Of a stretch of DNA of 43,272 nt, positions 1 through 7,851 are shown piece by piece. Origin of the DNA: PCC-6406 sp964353225 (GTDB taxonomy: Bacteria > Cyanobacteriota > Cyanobacteriia > Phormidesmidales > Phormidesmidaceae); the NCBI GenBank assembly GCA_964353225.1, contig CAYGVA010000010.1, positions 1 through 43,272 of the forward strand. Reading direction: 5' to 3'. The position numbers and the translations under genes were made by a program. Below the pieces are notes generated by a model. It was not told the origin of the DNA and did no database searches. It saw only the letters and a program-made list of their open reading frames with translations. Position 1 is the first letter of the stretch. Each line of letters begins with the position of its first letter.

Positions 1-1
1 G

Positions 2-430
2 GAGGCCGCCGCTCTGTTTGGCGATGACCCCCGCGCCTACCTCAACACCGCCACCAAGTTTGAAGGCGATGGTGAAGGCAACCTGAAGGCGGTCCACACG
101 GTACAAATCCAGTGGGCCAAGGACGAAAACGGGCGCTTCTCCCCCCAAAATATTCCGGGGACGGAACGGGTGCTGCCCGCCCAGATGGTGCTGCTGGCCA
201 TGGGCTTCTTAGGGCCAGAGCAACCCATTATTGATGCCCTGGGTCTAGAGCAGGATGGCCGCAGCAACATCAAGGCGGAGCACGAGCAATACACCACCAG
301 CATTCCTGGGGTGTTTGCCGCTGGGGATTGCCGCCGGGGCCAAAGCCTTGTGGTGTGGGCCTTTAACGAAGGACGTGGGGTGGCGCGGGAGTGCGATCGC
401 TACCTCATGGGGGCCACCCAACTGCCCTGA
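2..430 (+). CDS. gltD: Glutamate synthase small subunit, C-terminal part (5' end outside window)
   Basis: The window opens inside this gene. The reading frame is open from base 2 to the TGA at 428-430, giving about 142 residues. They contain the GltD signature near the end: GVFAAGDCRRGQSLVVWA followed by NEGR, which is the FAD/NADPH-binding C-terminal segment of the glutamate synthase beta subunit and related oxidoreductases. The upstream piece LFGDDPRAYL also matches the family. GltD passes electrons from NAD(P)H through FAD and Fe-S clusters to the large subunit GltB, which makes glutamate from glutamine and 2-oxoglutarate. An HIP1 site lies within the last codons. A hairpin follows the stop codon. 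Start and N-terminal domains cannot be judged. Confidence 0.9.
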   Translation, partial: EAAALFGDDPRAYLNTATKFEGDGEGNLKAVHTVQIQWAKDENGRFSPQNIPGTERVLPAQMVLLAMGFLGPEQPIIDALGLEQDGRSNIKAEHEQYTTSIPGVFAAGDCRRGQSLVVWAFNEGRGVARECDRYLMGATQLP

Positions 431-447
431 TGGTTACCCTAAGGACT

Positions 448-484
448 GGGTTTCTTGCCTTCGCTATAGGTTCTCAAGAAACCC
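448..484 (+). terminator. Hairpin downstream of gltD
   Basis: A 10-bp perfect inverted repeat, GGGTTTCTTG at 448-457 and CAAGAAACCC at 475-484, with a 17-base loop, starts 18 bases after the gltD stop. There is no clear T-run after it, so it may be an mRNA-end stabiliser or a dispersed palindrome rather than a classical terminator. Confidence 0.4.
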
Positions 485-545
485 GGTTTCTATGATGAAG
501 GTTTGCTAGATTTGTTAGGCAGACTCTCAATGTCCAGGCCCCTCA

Positions 546-705
546 GTGATGCAGAAAACTTTTCCCAGTCTCAAATGATACTGTGGATATAGACAAAATA
601 AAGGGTGAAACCCATTGCCTACGTGGGAATGTGCGACGAAACCTCAAAATCAGTTTTTTATGAGAACCCTTGATTGACAAGGGCTTCAGGAGTTTTCTGC
701 ATCAC
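546..705. repeat. 160-bp element with perfect 15-bp terminal inverted repeats (MITE-like)
   Basis: GTGATGCAGAAAACT at 546-560 is exactly inverted at 691-705. The 130 bases between carry no convincing reading frame. The size and perfect ends look like a non-autonomous insertion element. No target duplication longer than CA is visible on the flanks, so the exact edges and the parent transposase family are unknown. Confidence 0.5.
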
Positions 706-1264
706 CAAGGCCCAGGCCCATAGCCGAAAAATAAATACGGCGACTTGTTCTTCTGCTAAAGCTTTGAGAGCAGAGTCCAGGGAAAAGTAAATCACGTTTC
801 GTGAAATCGATTGGATTGCTTATGAGCAGATGAGATCTCTTGCCAGCGAACGTAAGCGAGCACGATTGACCTGAACTCTCGGTGACCTTGAAATTTCAAT
901 ATCCTCAGAACTGCGCGAATTTTATATCGCCGGGCTCTCTTGGGAGCACGACTGAAAATGTGTAAAGGGATATAAACCAGCATTCAAAATACAGCTGAAA
1001 GCCTTGCAAATGCGTGGCACAAGCTTTTCTCATCAACACGATCCCAGAAGAGCCTCCGCCGTTGGAGCTATCGCGGCTCTTGAAGAAATAGTCCAAAGCC
1101 GAGACAGCTCCGATGACTTTTATCAATTCCTAAAAACGAGCAAAAACAATAAACTCAAAGCTGAGTTTGACATTGAAGCTGGATAAAACTGCAAATATAA
1201 AATATTTCACCCATATTAGAAATTCGTTCTATACTTTAGAAAACTTTTTTGTGAAGGACTAAAA
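706..1264. other. Non-coding stretch without recognised gene
   Basis: This holds only short open frames. One is 60 codons on the plus strand (1004-1186, TTG start) and another is 73 codons on the minus strand (905-1126). They overlap each other, have no recognisable domain and no good ribosome binding site. Base composition is mixed, with a palindromic patch around 1050-1110. It may be decayed accessory DNA. The promoter of the NYN gene must lie at its right end, where the sequence turns AT-rich (1180-1250). Confidence 0.4.
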
Positions 1265-2068
1265 ATGACATCTCCGAGGCTGGTGGCAAAAATCGAATCT
1301 GAAGAACCAACGCTTCGCCTTGCCGTTTTGATTGATGCGGATAATGCACAGGCGACGGTTATTGAAGGACTGCTAGCTGAGATTGCACGTTTTGGTGAGG
1401 CCATAGTAAAACGTATTTATGGAGATTTCACTGCACCCACTAGTGCATCCTGGAAAAAGGTGCTCCAGAAGTACTCAATCAAACCTGTACAGCAATTTGC
1501 CTATACTAAAGGGAAAAACGCGACAGATAGCACTTTAATCATTGATGCTATGGATCTGTTATATACACGTAAATTCGATGGTTTTTGTTTGATAACCAGT
1601 GACAGTGATTTTACTGGACTTGCAGTAAGGATTCGAGAAGAAGGACTTACTGTCCTTGGATTTGGGGAGCAGAAAACCCCTGAAGCTTTTAGGAATGCTT
1701 GTCAAAAATTTATATTCACTGAGGTTTTGCGTCCTGCTCTTGATGATGATTCCGCTTTGAATTTGTCTGAGCAGGAATCGGAAAAAGATTTTGCAGGCAT
1801 CTCGACAGACAAACGTGGTGATGATCAAAAGAACTTTCCAAGTCAGTTTTTGTTGTCAGCATTAGAGCAATCTAGCGATGATGAAGGATGGGCTGAGCTA
1901 GGAAAGTTTGGAAATTACCTAAGCAAACTTCAGCCTGATTTTGATTCTCGCTTGTATGGCCATAAAAAATTATCTCAACTTGTAAAAGCAAAGCAAAACC
2001 TTTTTGTGACCGAAGAGAGATCTGTGTCTGGCGGGAATCAAAAAGTGATGTATGTTCGTGCAAAATAG
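1265..2068 (+). CDS. NYN-domain (LabA-like) putative ribonuclease with C-terminal OST-HTH/LOTUS-like domain
   Basis: 267 residues. Residues about 17-155 form a NYN (PIN-like) nuclease domain: VLIDADNAQ at 21-29, the acidic run around D88-D94, and TSDSDF at 111-116 supply the carboxylates that bind metal in this fold. Residues about 195-265 resemble the OST-HTH/LOTUS RNA-binding winged helix that often follows NYN domains in bacterial and eukaryotic (MARF1-like) proteins. A polar linker (155-190) joins them. The likely role is RNA cleavage or RNA binding in the cytoplasm; the substrate is unknown. The ATG at 1265 is preceded by AAGGA at good spacing. The gene stands alone, with non-coding DNA on both sides. 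Its AT-rich composition differs from the nearby housekeeping genes. Confidence 0.85.
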   Translation: MTSPRLVAKIESEEPTLRLAVLIDADNAQATVIEGLLAEIARFGEAIVKRIYGDFTAPTSASWKKVLQKYSIKPVQQFAYTKGKNATDSTLIIDAMDLLYTRKFDGFCLITSDSDFTGLAVRIREEGLTVLGFGEQKTPEAFRNACQKFIFTEVLRPALDDDSALNLSEQESEKDFAGISTDKRGDDQKNFPSQFLLSALEQSSDDEGWAELGKFGNYLSKLQPDFDSRLYGHKKLSQLVKAKQNLFVTEERSVSGGNQKVMYVRAK

Positions 2069-2374
2069 CTTCTCAAGAGTCAAGTTTTTATCAATTCTGG
2101 CAGCAATATAATCTCACTTGCTGGTATTAATCTCATCCTAAACCTCATCATCCAAATAGATTAAAGAGACGTGCCAATATTCCGCAGATTGACAGATAAC
2201 TTCCTGCATAAACCTCAAAGGCCAATCCCTGGAGCCGACATTCCGAACTCTCAACTGGCACATTGGGTATTTAGAACGAAAGCATTGAGCATTGCAATGT
2301 GGACTGGGTTTGGTGTTCAAATCTGCTTGCAATTTATTGTTTAGCTGCTAATCCATTAGGTCGAAAAATTTCAC
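2069..2374. other. Intergenic region between convergent NYN and Uma2 genes
   Basis: I see no gene, RNA or clear terminator here. A 64-codon minus-strand frame at 2138-2332 has no recognisable features. Confidence 0.4.
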
Positions 2375-2992
2375 CTACGGGCTGGGCTCTGACGCGATCG
2401 CACCATCGGGATCAACCCCTAGAGCCCGCAACTGGGCGGCCAGCCGCTCCGCCCGTTGAGCGGTTTGATCCGCCCGCTGGGCTTCTTGATTTAACCGCTG
2501 CTTCAAATCTTCGGAGTTGAGTAGACGCTGACCGGTAGCGAGATCATAAAACCCAATCAAGGTGTCTTCTGCCACCAACCGTAGTTGCAGAACCGTGCTC
2601 ACCCCATCGGTAATTGGGCCATAGCTATTGCCCACGAGACGATACCCCCGCAGTTGTTCTGGAATCCACTCCCGCTTGGGGTCAAACTGCCAATACTCGG
2701 TGACCCCTAACCCTTCGTAGAGTTCGTATTTAGTGAGTTCGTCCTTCTGCCGGGTGCCTGCTGAAGTCATCTCAAATACGACAGATGGAATTGCCCCTTC
2801 TTCCCAAACTTTAAAGTTGTCACGCCCGCCAGGTTCCACATCAAAGATGACCATCACATCGGGAGCCACCCGCAGGCGGGGAAAGTTTTCGGCGTAGTAC
2901 AAAAACTGGTTTCCTAAAACCGTGGCCCGCCGATCGCTAAGGTACTGCCGCAGAATTTTTAAGGTGGGCGATCGCGGCATTATCGCTGTCAT
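2375..2992 (-). CDS. Uma2-family (DUF820) putative restriction endonuclease-like protein
   Basis: 205 residues. The core matches the DUF820/Uma2 family, a PD-(D/E)XK nuclease fold that is strongly expanded in cyanobacteria: RVAPDVMVIFD supplies the first acidic residue, and VVFEMTSAGTRQKDELTKY holds the E...K/Y part of the active site. The last 45 residues are a Gln/Ala/Arg-rich helix (LNQEAQRADQTAQRAERLAAQL), a coiled-coil tail common in this family. The N-terminus is shorter than in many relatives. The ATG is preceded by GGAGGT at ideal spacing, so the start is well supported. An HIP1 site lies in the N-terminal coding part and another at the C-terminal end. The biological role of the family is not settled. 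Confidence 0.85.
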   Translation of the reverse strand: MTAIMPRSPTLKILRQYLSDRRATVLGNQFLYYAENFPRLRVAPDVMVIFDVEPGGRDNFKVWEEGAIPSVVFEMTSAGTRQKDELTKYELYEGLGVTEYWQFDPKREWIPEQLRGYRLVGNSYGPITDGVSTVLQLRLVAEDTLIGFYDLATGQRLLNSEDLKQRLNQEAQRADQTAQRAERLAAQLRALGVDPDGAIASEPSP

Positions 2993-3136
2993 CTTGACCT
3001 CCGGAACCTAACGGGTCGGTCATTATTAGTTTGGCATAAGTCTACAGGGCTGGGCTGGGGCGGGTGAAAGCCCACAGCGATGGGGTGGGCGCTATAGAAT
3101 TAGAGGCATTGGACTACGTTTAAGGATCTCTTGCGG

Positions 3137-3376
3137 ATGTCAACTCTGGCTTTGACGAATGAAAATGTGGAAAAGGTATTGGATGACTTGCGTCCCTACC
3201 TGATGGCGGATGGTGGCAACGTGGAACTGGTGGAATTGGATGGCCCAGTGGTGAAGCTGCGTCTGCAAGGGGCCTGTGGGTCTTGCCCCAGTTCAGCCAT
3301 GACGCTGCGCATGGGGATTGAGCGGCGGCTGCGGGAATTCATCCCTGAAATCGCTGAAGTCGAGCAAGTGGTTTAA
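3137..3376 (+). CDS. nfu: NifU-like Fe-S scaffold/carrier protein (Nfu type)
   Basis: 79 residues, essentially only the NifU C-terminal domain. The CGSC motif (C47-C50 counted from the ATG at 3137) binds the transferable Fe-S cluster, in the context LRLQGACGSCPSS. MADGGNVELVELD is also typical. In cyanobacteria such single-domain Nfu proteins are the main scaffold or carrier for Fe-S clusters, including those of photosystem I. A TTG six bases upstream is possible, but AAGGA at 3122-3126 is spaced better for the ATG. The candidate -10 box TATAGAAT is near 3095. A hairpin terminator follows the gene. Confidence 0.9.
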   Translation: MSTLALTNENVEKVLDDLRPYLMADGGNVELVELDGPVVKLRLQGACGSCPSSAMTLRMGIERRLREFIPEIAEVEQVV

Positions 3377-3433
3377 ACCCAAGCTCTGATGCTCCAGCTG
3401 TCAAACGGTCTTTAGGTTTGGCATTGATGTTGT

Positions 3434-3470
3434 AGCCCCTGTTCTTGAGAGAGAAGAGGGGCTAGCTTTT
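3434..3470 (+). terminator. Rho-independent-type hairpin after nfu
   Basis: AGCCCCT at 3434-3440 pairs with AGGGGCT at 3457-3463, extended by TTCT/AGAA after one mismatch. A short T-run follows at 3467-3470. It lies about 60 bases after the nfu stop. Confidence 0.6.
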
Positions 3471-3655
3471 GGCTGACGGATCAGTCTTGCAGCATCCCAA
3501 CCTCTTGCTGCTTTTAAACTCGATTTCCGGCCAGGTTACGGCAGATGCATCAGGCTTGGTGAGATGAATCAAACGATGCCGTTGCACCAGAGTCAGGTGT
3601 TGTGTGGGGCGACCTCTACACCCCAGAGATCGCGCTGGCTGGGATGGTATTGAAA

Positions 3656-4831
3656 TCACCCCCCCGGCCACCGCGTCACCGCTGCCGCAATTTGCGCGAT
3701 CGCCCGCTCAATATTCTCCAAAGAATTGGCATAGGACAGGCGTAAATAGCCCTGACCATAGGAGCCAAAGGATGACCCTGGTAGCACCGCCACCCCTGCT
3801 TCCGCCATCAAGTAATCCGCCAGCGCCCGATCATCCGTCGCAATCTGGGACACATTTGGGAAGGCGTAAAACGCCCCCGCTGGTTTCTGACAAGACACCA
3901 GCGGAATTTGATTGAGTCCTGCCACGAGCCGATCTCGCCGTTGCCTAAACTCAGCCACCATTTCGTTCACAACGGTTTGGGCCGATTGCAATGCCGCCAC
4001 CCCCGCCATTTGTGTAAACGAGCAGGTGCAAGAGTTGGAATTGATTATGAGCTGGGTTAGCTTTTCAGCAATGACCACCGGAGCCACGGCATAGCCCAGT
4101 CGCCAGCCGGTCATGGCGTAGGTTTTAGAAAAGCCATCTAGCAGGATGGTACGTGCTTGCATCCCCGGATGACTGACAATGCTGTGGTGAGTCTGGTCGT
4201 AGAGGAGGCGGGAGTAGATTTCATCGGCTAAGACGTAGAAGTCGTATTCTTGGGCGAGCTGGGCGATCGCAGCCAAATCCCCTGGGGTGAGCACCCCTCC
4301 GGTGGGGTTCTGGGGCGAATTCAAAATCAGCAGCTTGGTGCGCTCCGACACCAATGCCCGCAAATCTTCAAGCTGGAAGCGGAAGTCCACCGACTCCCTC
4401 AGGGGCAACGGCACCAACTTCGCGCCGACAAAATTTGCCACCGACGCATAAATCGGGAAACCCGGATCGGGGTAAATTACCTCATCCCCAGGGTCCACCA
4501 GGGCTAACACCGTAAAAAAAATCACCGGCTTCGCCCCCGGCATCACCACCACTTGGCTGGGCGCTACCGACAGATGGCGGGTTGTGGCCACATGCTCGGC
4601 AATGGCTGATCTCAGCTCCGGCAGCCCCGCCGCTGGACCATAGCCCGTGTAGCCCGCCTGCATTGCCCGATAGGCGGCATCGCAAATATGGGGAGCCGTC
4701 GGAAAGTCGGGCTGACCAATCTCTAAATGAATGATCTCCCGCCCTTGGGCCTCAAGTTGTTTAGCCTTCGCCAGATACTCAAAAGCTGACTCAGTCCCCA
4801 ACCGATCCATACGGGCGGCAAAGGTAGTCAT
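3656..4831 (-). CDS. Class I/II pyridoxal-phosphate aminotransferase (aspartate aminotransferase family)
   Basis: 391 residues from the ATG at 4831. Motifs of fold-type I aminotransferases are all present: IGQPDFPT near the start, LNSPQNPTGG (Asn contacting PLP), LADEIYSRL (Asp pairing with the pyridine nitrogen), DGFSKTYAMTGWRLGY (Schiff-base Lys, about residue 236 in this numbering, and phosphate-binding Arg) and a C-terminal RLSYANS substrate-carboxylate Arg. The likely reaction is reversible amino-group transfer between an amino acid and 2-oxoglutarate in the cytoplasm; exact substrate (Asp, Tyr, Met or other) cannot be read. A GTG nine bases upstream is in frame, but GAGGTGA sits at ideal spacing for the ATG. 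The gene is single and divergent from ppk2. Confidence 0.9.
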   Translation of the reverse strand: MTTFAARMDRLGTESAFEYLAKAKQLEAQGREIIHLEIGQPDFPTAPHICDAAYRAMQAGYTGYGPAAGLPELRSAIAEHVATTRHLSVAPSQVVVMPGAKPVIFFTVLALVDPGDEVIYPDPGFPIYASVANFVGAKLVPLPLRESVDFRFQLEDLRALVSERTKLLILNSPQNPTGGVLTPGDLAAIAQLAQEYDFYVLADEIYSRLLYDQTHHSIVSHPGMQARTILLDGFSKTYAMTGWRLGYAVAPVVIAEKLTQLIINSNSCTCSFTQMAGVAALQSAQTVVNEMVAEFRQRRDRLVAGLNQIPLVSCQKPAGAFYAFPNVSQIATDDRALADYLMAEAGVAVLPGSSFGSYGQGYLRLSYANSLENIERAIAQIAAAVTRWPGG

Positions 4832-5213
4832 GGCGGTCACCTCATAGACAAAAGTTCAGTCTTCCCGTCCCGCTATGGCACCCCTGGTATCCTTTGAGAT
4901 AGCAAGGGGGAGCTGATATTGAGCGGTGTTTTCAGGGCCTCCCACCTAGAAGAGCAATAAAAATTGACTGCGAAGTTACAAACGCATGAATTCTTTAACT
5001 GTCTTTTGCTTTCTTGAGAATTGGAGGTGAATAAGGGGTATAGCCCTCTCCCCAAAAGGATTTCATGAATTTCTTTATAGGGTCTAAAGATTTTTGTAGG
5101 ATAGATTATTAGTGATCTGCAATACAAATACATCAATGCGCCTATTCCTAATATAGGTCAGGAACCGTAGCCTGAAGGCATCTCAGATCTGCATTGCCCC
5201 ACCTATTAATACC
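4832..5213. other. Divergent promoter region between aminotransferase and ppk2
   Basis: 382 bases, AT-rich in the right half. It must hold promoters for both flanking genes, but I see no pair of -35/-10 boxes convincing enough to mark. An 87-codon minus-strand frame (4873-5136) has no recognisable domain and is probably chance. Confidence 0.4.
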
Positions 5214-6176
5214 ATGAGCAAAAGTAATTCTAAGGTCCTGCTTGATGACAATAATCATGTGAATTCAAGCCCTCCACAGGCAGGCGAAGAAAAGGTAAAG
5301 AAGCAGAAAAAAAGTAAGTCTAAGTCTTCGTCTAAAACATCGAAAAAAGGTTTGGAGCGACGGATCTTTCATCATATCTCTGAAGCAGAAGGTAGCTCTA
5401 AGCTCCCCAGAAAAATATATGAGAAAGAACTGGCCCGCCTACAACTCGAACTAGTGAAAATGCAGTACTGGGTCAAACACACGGGCACAAGGATTGTGGT
5501 GTTGTTTGAGGGCCGGGATGCGGCGGGCAAAGGCGGCACCATCAAGCGTATTACCGAACCCATGAACCCCCGAGGTTGTCGGGTGGTGGCCTTGGGAACA
5601 CCGAGCGATCGCGAAAAAACCCAATGGTATTTTCAGCGCTATGTCCCCCATCTACCTGCCGCTGGGGAAATTGTCTGCTTCGACCGTAGTTGGTATAACC
5701 GGGCTGGGGTTGAGCATGTGATGGGCTTTTGCAACGATCAGCAATATCAAGAGTTCATGAAAACCTGCCCTGAATTTGAGCAGATGCTCGTCCGGTCCGG
5801 GATCATTTTGCTGAAATATTGGTTTTCGGTCAGTGATGACGAGCAGGAGCGGCGCTTCCAAGCCCGCACCACCGATCCGGCTCGCCGTTGGAAGCTCAGC
5901 CCGATGGATCTCGAATCCCGCGATCGCTGGGCCGACTATTCCAAAGCCAAAGATGAGATGTTTGCCCACACCAATATTCCCGAAGCCCCCTGGTTCACAG
6001 TGGAAGCCGATGACAAAAAGCGGGCACGCCTCAACTGCATCAACCATTTCCTCAGCAAGATCCCCTATGTGGATATGACCCCTAAGCCGTTAGAGCTGCC
6101 GCCCCGCAAGAAAGCCCCAAAGAACTATGTGCGGCCCCCCATCAACGAGCAGTTTTTTGTGCCTCAGCTTTATTAA
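5214..6176 (+). CDS. ppk2: Polyphosphate kinase 2 (PPK2 family)
   Basis: 320 residues. After a Lys/Ser-rich, probably disordered N-terminus (residues 1-55) comes a P-loop kinase domain. Walker A is GRDAAGKGG (100-108), the Walker B region is CFDRSWYNR (155-163), and the lid segment with arginines is ERRFQARTTDPARRWKLS (212-229). The pattern is that of one-domain PPK2 enzymes, which transfer phosphate between polyphosphate and nucleotides (usually ADP or GDP). The role is polyphosphate use or nucleotide recharging in the cytoplasm. The ATG at 5214 lacks a clear Shine-Dalgarno sequence. No neighbour suggests an operon. Two HIP1 sites are inside the gene. The nucleotide preference cannot be read from sequence alone. 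Confidence 0.92.
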   Translation: MSKSNSKVLLDDNNHVNSSPPQAGEEKVKKQKKSKSKSSSKTSKKGLERRIFHHISEAEGSSKLPRKIYEKELARLQLELVKMQYWVKHTGTRIVVLFEGRDAAGKGGTIKRITEPMNPRGCRVVALGTPSDREKTQWYFQRYVPHLPAAGEIVCFDRSWYNRAGVEHVMGFCNDQQYQEFMKTCPEFEQMLVRSGIILLKYWFSVSDDEQERRFQARTTDPARRWKLSPMDLESRDRWADYSKAKDEMFAHTNIPEAPWFTVEADDKKRARLNCINHFLSKIPYVDMTPKPLELPPRKKAPKNYVRPPINEQFFVPQLY

Positions 6177-6292
6177 GCTTGCTGCATCCAAACACCTCTA
6201 TGGCTTAGGTCCCAAATTCTGTAGTGGTGCTCACAGCCAAGTTACGCCAAAATTAGGGCACTTATGGCCTCACACAGCATCATTAAGCACCT

Positions 6293-7618
6293 ATGGCTGC
6301 TGACTCCCGATCTCCCGAGCCGCTACAAGAAGAATCGTCTAACGGTTATTCCCCTGATAACGCCACAATCCCATCAGACCCATCATCTGATGATCTGTTG
6401 AGCAGCGGTGCATCCCACCAATCGCCAGAGCCGCCTCCCCCTAGCGATACCTCGTTGGATTACCCAGACGTCCTCGGGGCAAATGACACGACCCTAAACC
6501 GGCGCTCTCGTTCTGAAGACACCACCCTGCCGCCCATCGTCATTCTATTGGTGGGCTTGATCGCGGTCTTGGTGGGATTAGGATCCAGCAGCGGTTGGCT
6601 AACGCTGCTAGGTTCTGTCATTACCCTGAGTGTCTCCTGGCGGTTGCTCTGGCCTTTTGTAGAAGGGATCCTATCTGAGTTGTCGGGACGACAACAAATG
6701 GCATTAATTGCTCTCCCCGCATTTTTGCTCGGATGCTTTGGCTTTATGCAGGTCATTGGCGTTAATCAGGTGTTGGTGAATTGGGGAGAAACCATCCGAT
6801 GGGATGTCGTAGGAGCCCTCGGGGACTTTTTGGGGGCGATCGGTCAAATTCTAGTGGCGATGCTGGCCCTATACGTAGCCTGGCGGCAATATGTCATTTC
6901 TCGGGACCTGACCACGCAACAAAATCGGATTACCCAGCAGCAAACCATTGATGCCTACTTCCAGGGCATTTCTGATTTAGTTCTGGATGATGAGGGGCTT
7001 TTAGAAGACTGGCCCCAAGAGCGGATCATCGCAGAGGCTCGCACCGCATCCATTTTGAGTAGCGTCGATGCTGTGGGTAAAGCCAAAGTTATTCAGTTCT
7101 TATCCCGCTCAAAGTTGTTGGCTCCATTGAAACGCGATCGCCATCTCGGGCGACCTATCCTAGATGGGGAAGGGGGCTATGCAGAAGATCAAGCCCAGGG
7201 CGTCAGGGTCATTAATTTGGGAGCCGTTCTCGCTAGCACCGACCTCTCCAGTACAGATTTGCGCTGGACCAACCTTAGCGAAGCCAATTTGGTTCGGTCC
7301 AACCTAAATAACTGTGATCTCGTCAAAGCAAAATTGACCAGGACCATTTTGTATTATGCCAACCTCTCTGGGGCAGACTTAATGCAGGCAGAATTATTCC
7401 AAGGTCCTGTCGAGACCGCCTCGCCTCGGAATCATACTGAGCTTCCCGACTACACGACGGGAGCCTATACCGGAGCAGTGGTTGAAGGGGTGAATTTTTC
7501 CAAGGTAAAGCGTCTATCTGAATCTCAGCGTCAATATTGCTGCCGTTGGGGGGGAGATAATACTCGAAAAACAATTCCTGGTGGATGTAAAGATATTCCT
7601 AATTGCTTAGGACGTTAA
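6293..7618 (+). CDS. Membrane protein with C-terminal pentapeptide repeats
   Basis: 441 residues. Residues 1-78 are Ser/Pro-rich and probably disordered. Hydrophobic segments at about 81-119, 136-160 and 173-197 would form three or four membrane helices. A charged helical stretch (200-285) follows. Residues about 305-370 are pentapeptide repeats of the A(D/N)Lxx type: TDLSS, TDLRW, TNLSE, ANLVR, SNLNN, CDLVK, ANLSG and ADLMQ. These fold as a right-handed quadrilateral beta-helix. Cyanobacteria encode many such proteins, mostly without known function. The last 60 residues carry four Cys. The gene stands alone. The start ATG is the first in frame, with only a weak ribosome binding site. Confidence 0.8.
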   Translation: MAADSRSPEPLQEESSNGYSPDNATIPSDPSSDDLLSSGASHQSPEPPPPSDTSLDYPDVLGANDTTLNRRSRSEDTTLPPIVILLVGLIAVLVGLGSSSGWLTLLGSVITLSVSWRLLWPFVEGILSELSGRQQMALIALPAFLLGCFGFMQVIGVNQVLVNWGETIRWDVVGALGDFLGAIGQILVAMLALYVAWRQYVISRDLTTQQNRITQQQTIDAYFQGISDLVLDDEGLLEDWPQERIIAEARTASILSSVDAVGKAKVIQFLSRSKLLAPLKRDRHLGRPILDGEGGYAEDQAQGVRVINLGAVLASTDLSSTDLRWTNLSEANLVRSNLNNCDLVKAKLTRTILYYANLSGADLMQAELFQGPVETASPRNHTELPDYTTGAYTGAVVEGVNFSKVKRLSESQRQYCCRWGGDNTRKTIPGGCKDIPNCLGR

Positions 7619-7663
7619 TTTTTTCCCAAGTCTCTCGGCAAAGTCAATGACTGACAACCCTGG

Positions 7664-7751
7664 TTGACTGACAAAATGCGTTCGCTTTCCCCTTGAGAGA
7701 GGTCCAGGGAGAGGGCTTTCCGAGGATTGGGATATAGGTTTTGTCAGTCAA
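7664..7751. repeat. 88-bp palindromic element with 13-bp inverted ends
   Basis: TTGACTGACAAAA at 7664-7676 is exactly inverted at 7739-7751. The centre (about 7685-7730) carries the CCTTGAGAGAGG...GGGAGAGGG type of purine/pyrimidine-rich patch that is common between cyanobacterial genes. The outer flanks also share TGACAACC (7652-7659 and 7757-7764). It sits between two plus-strand genes and could act as a transcript hairpin or be a small mobile element. Confidence 0.5.
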
Positions 7752-7851
7752 TCAGCTGACAACCACGTTGTGGGTCCAATTAGGATACAGTCCCCCGAAA
7801 AAGCTCTTCGCGCCTTCAGGTCAGGCTGATTATTGAACTTCCAGAATCCTC

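Noticed and set aside
1004..1186. 60-codon plus-strand frame before the NYN gene, considered as an antitoxin-like partner
   Set aside because: TTG start, no ribosome binding site, no recognisable fold, and overlap with an equally open minus-strand frame.
5652..6047. 131-codon minus-strand frame
   Set aside because: It lies wholly inside ppk2 on the opposite strand and reflects the codon bias of that gene.
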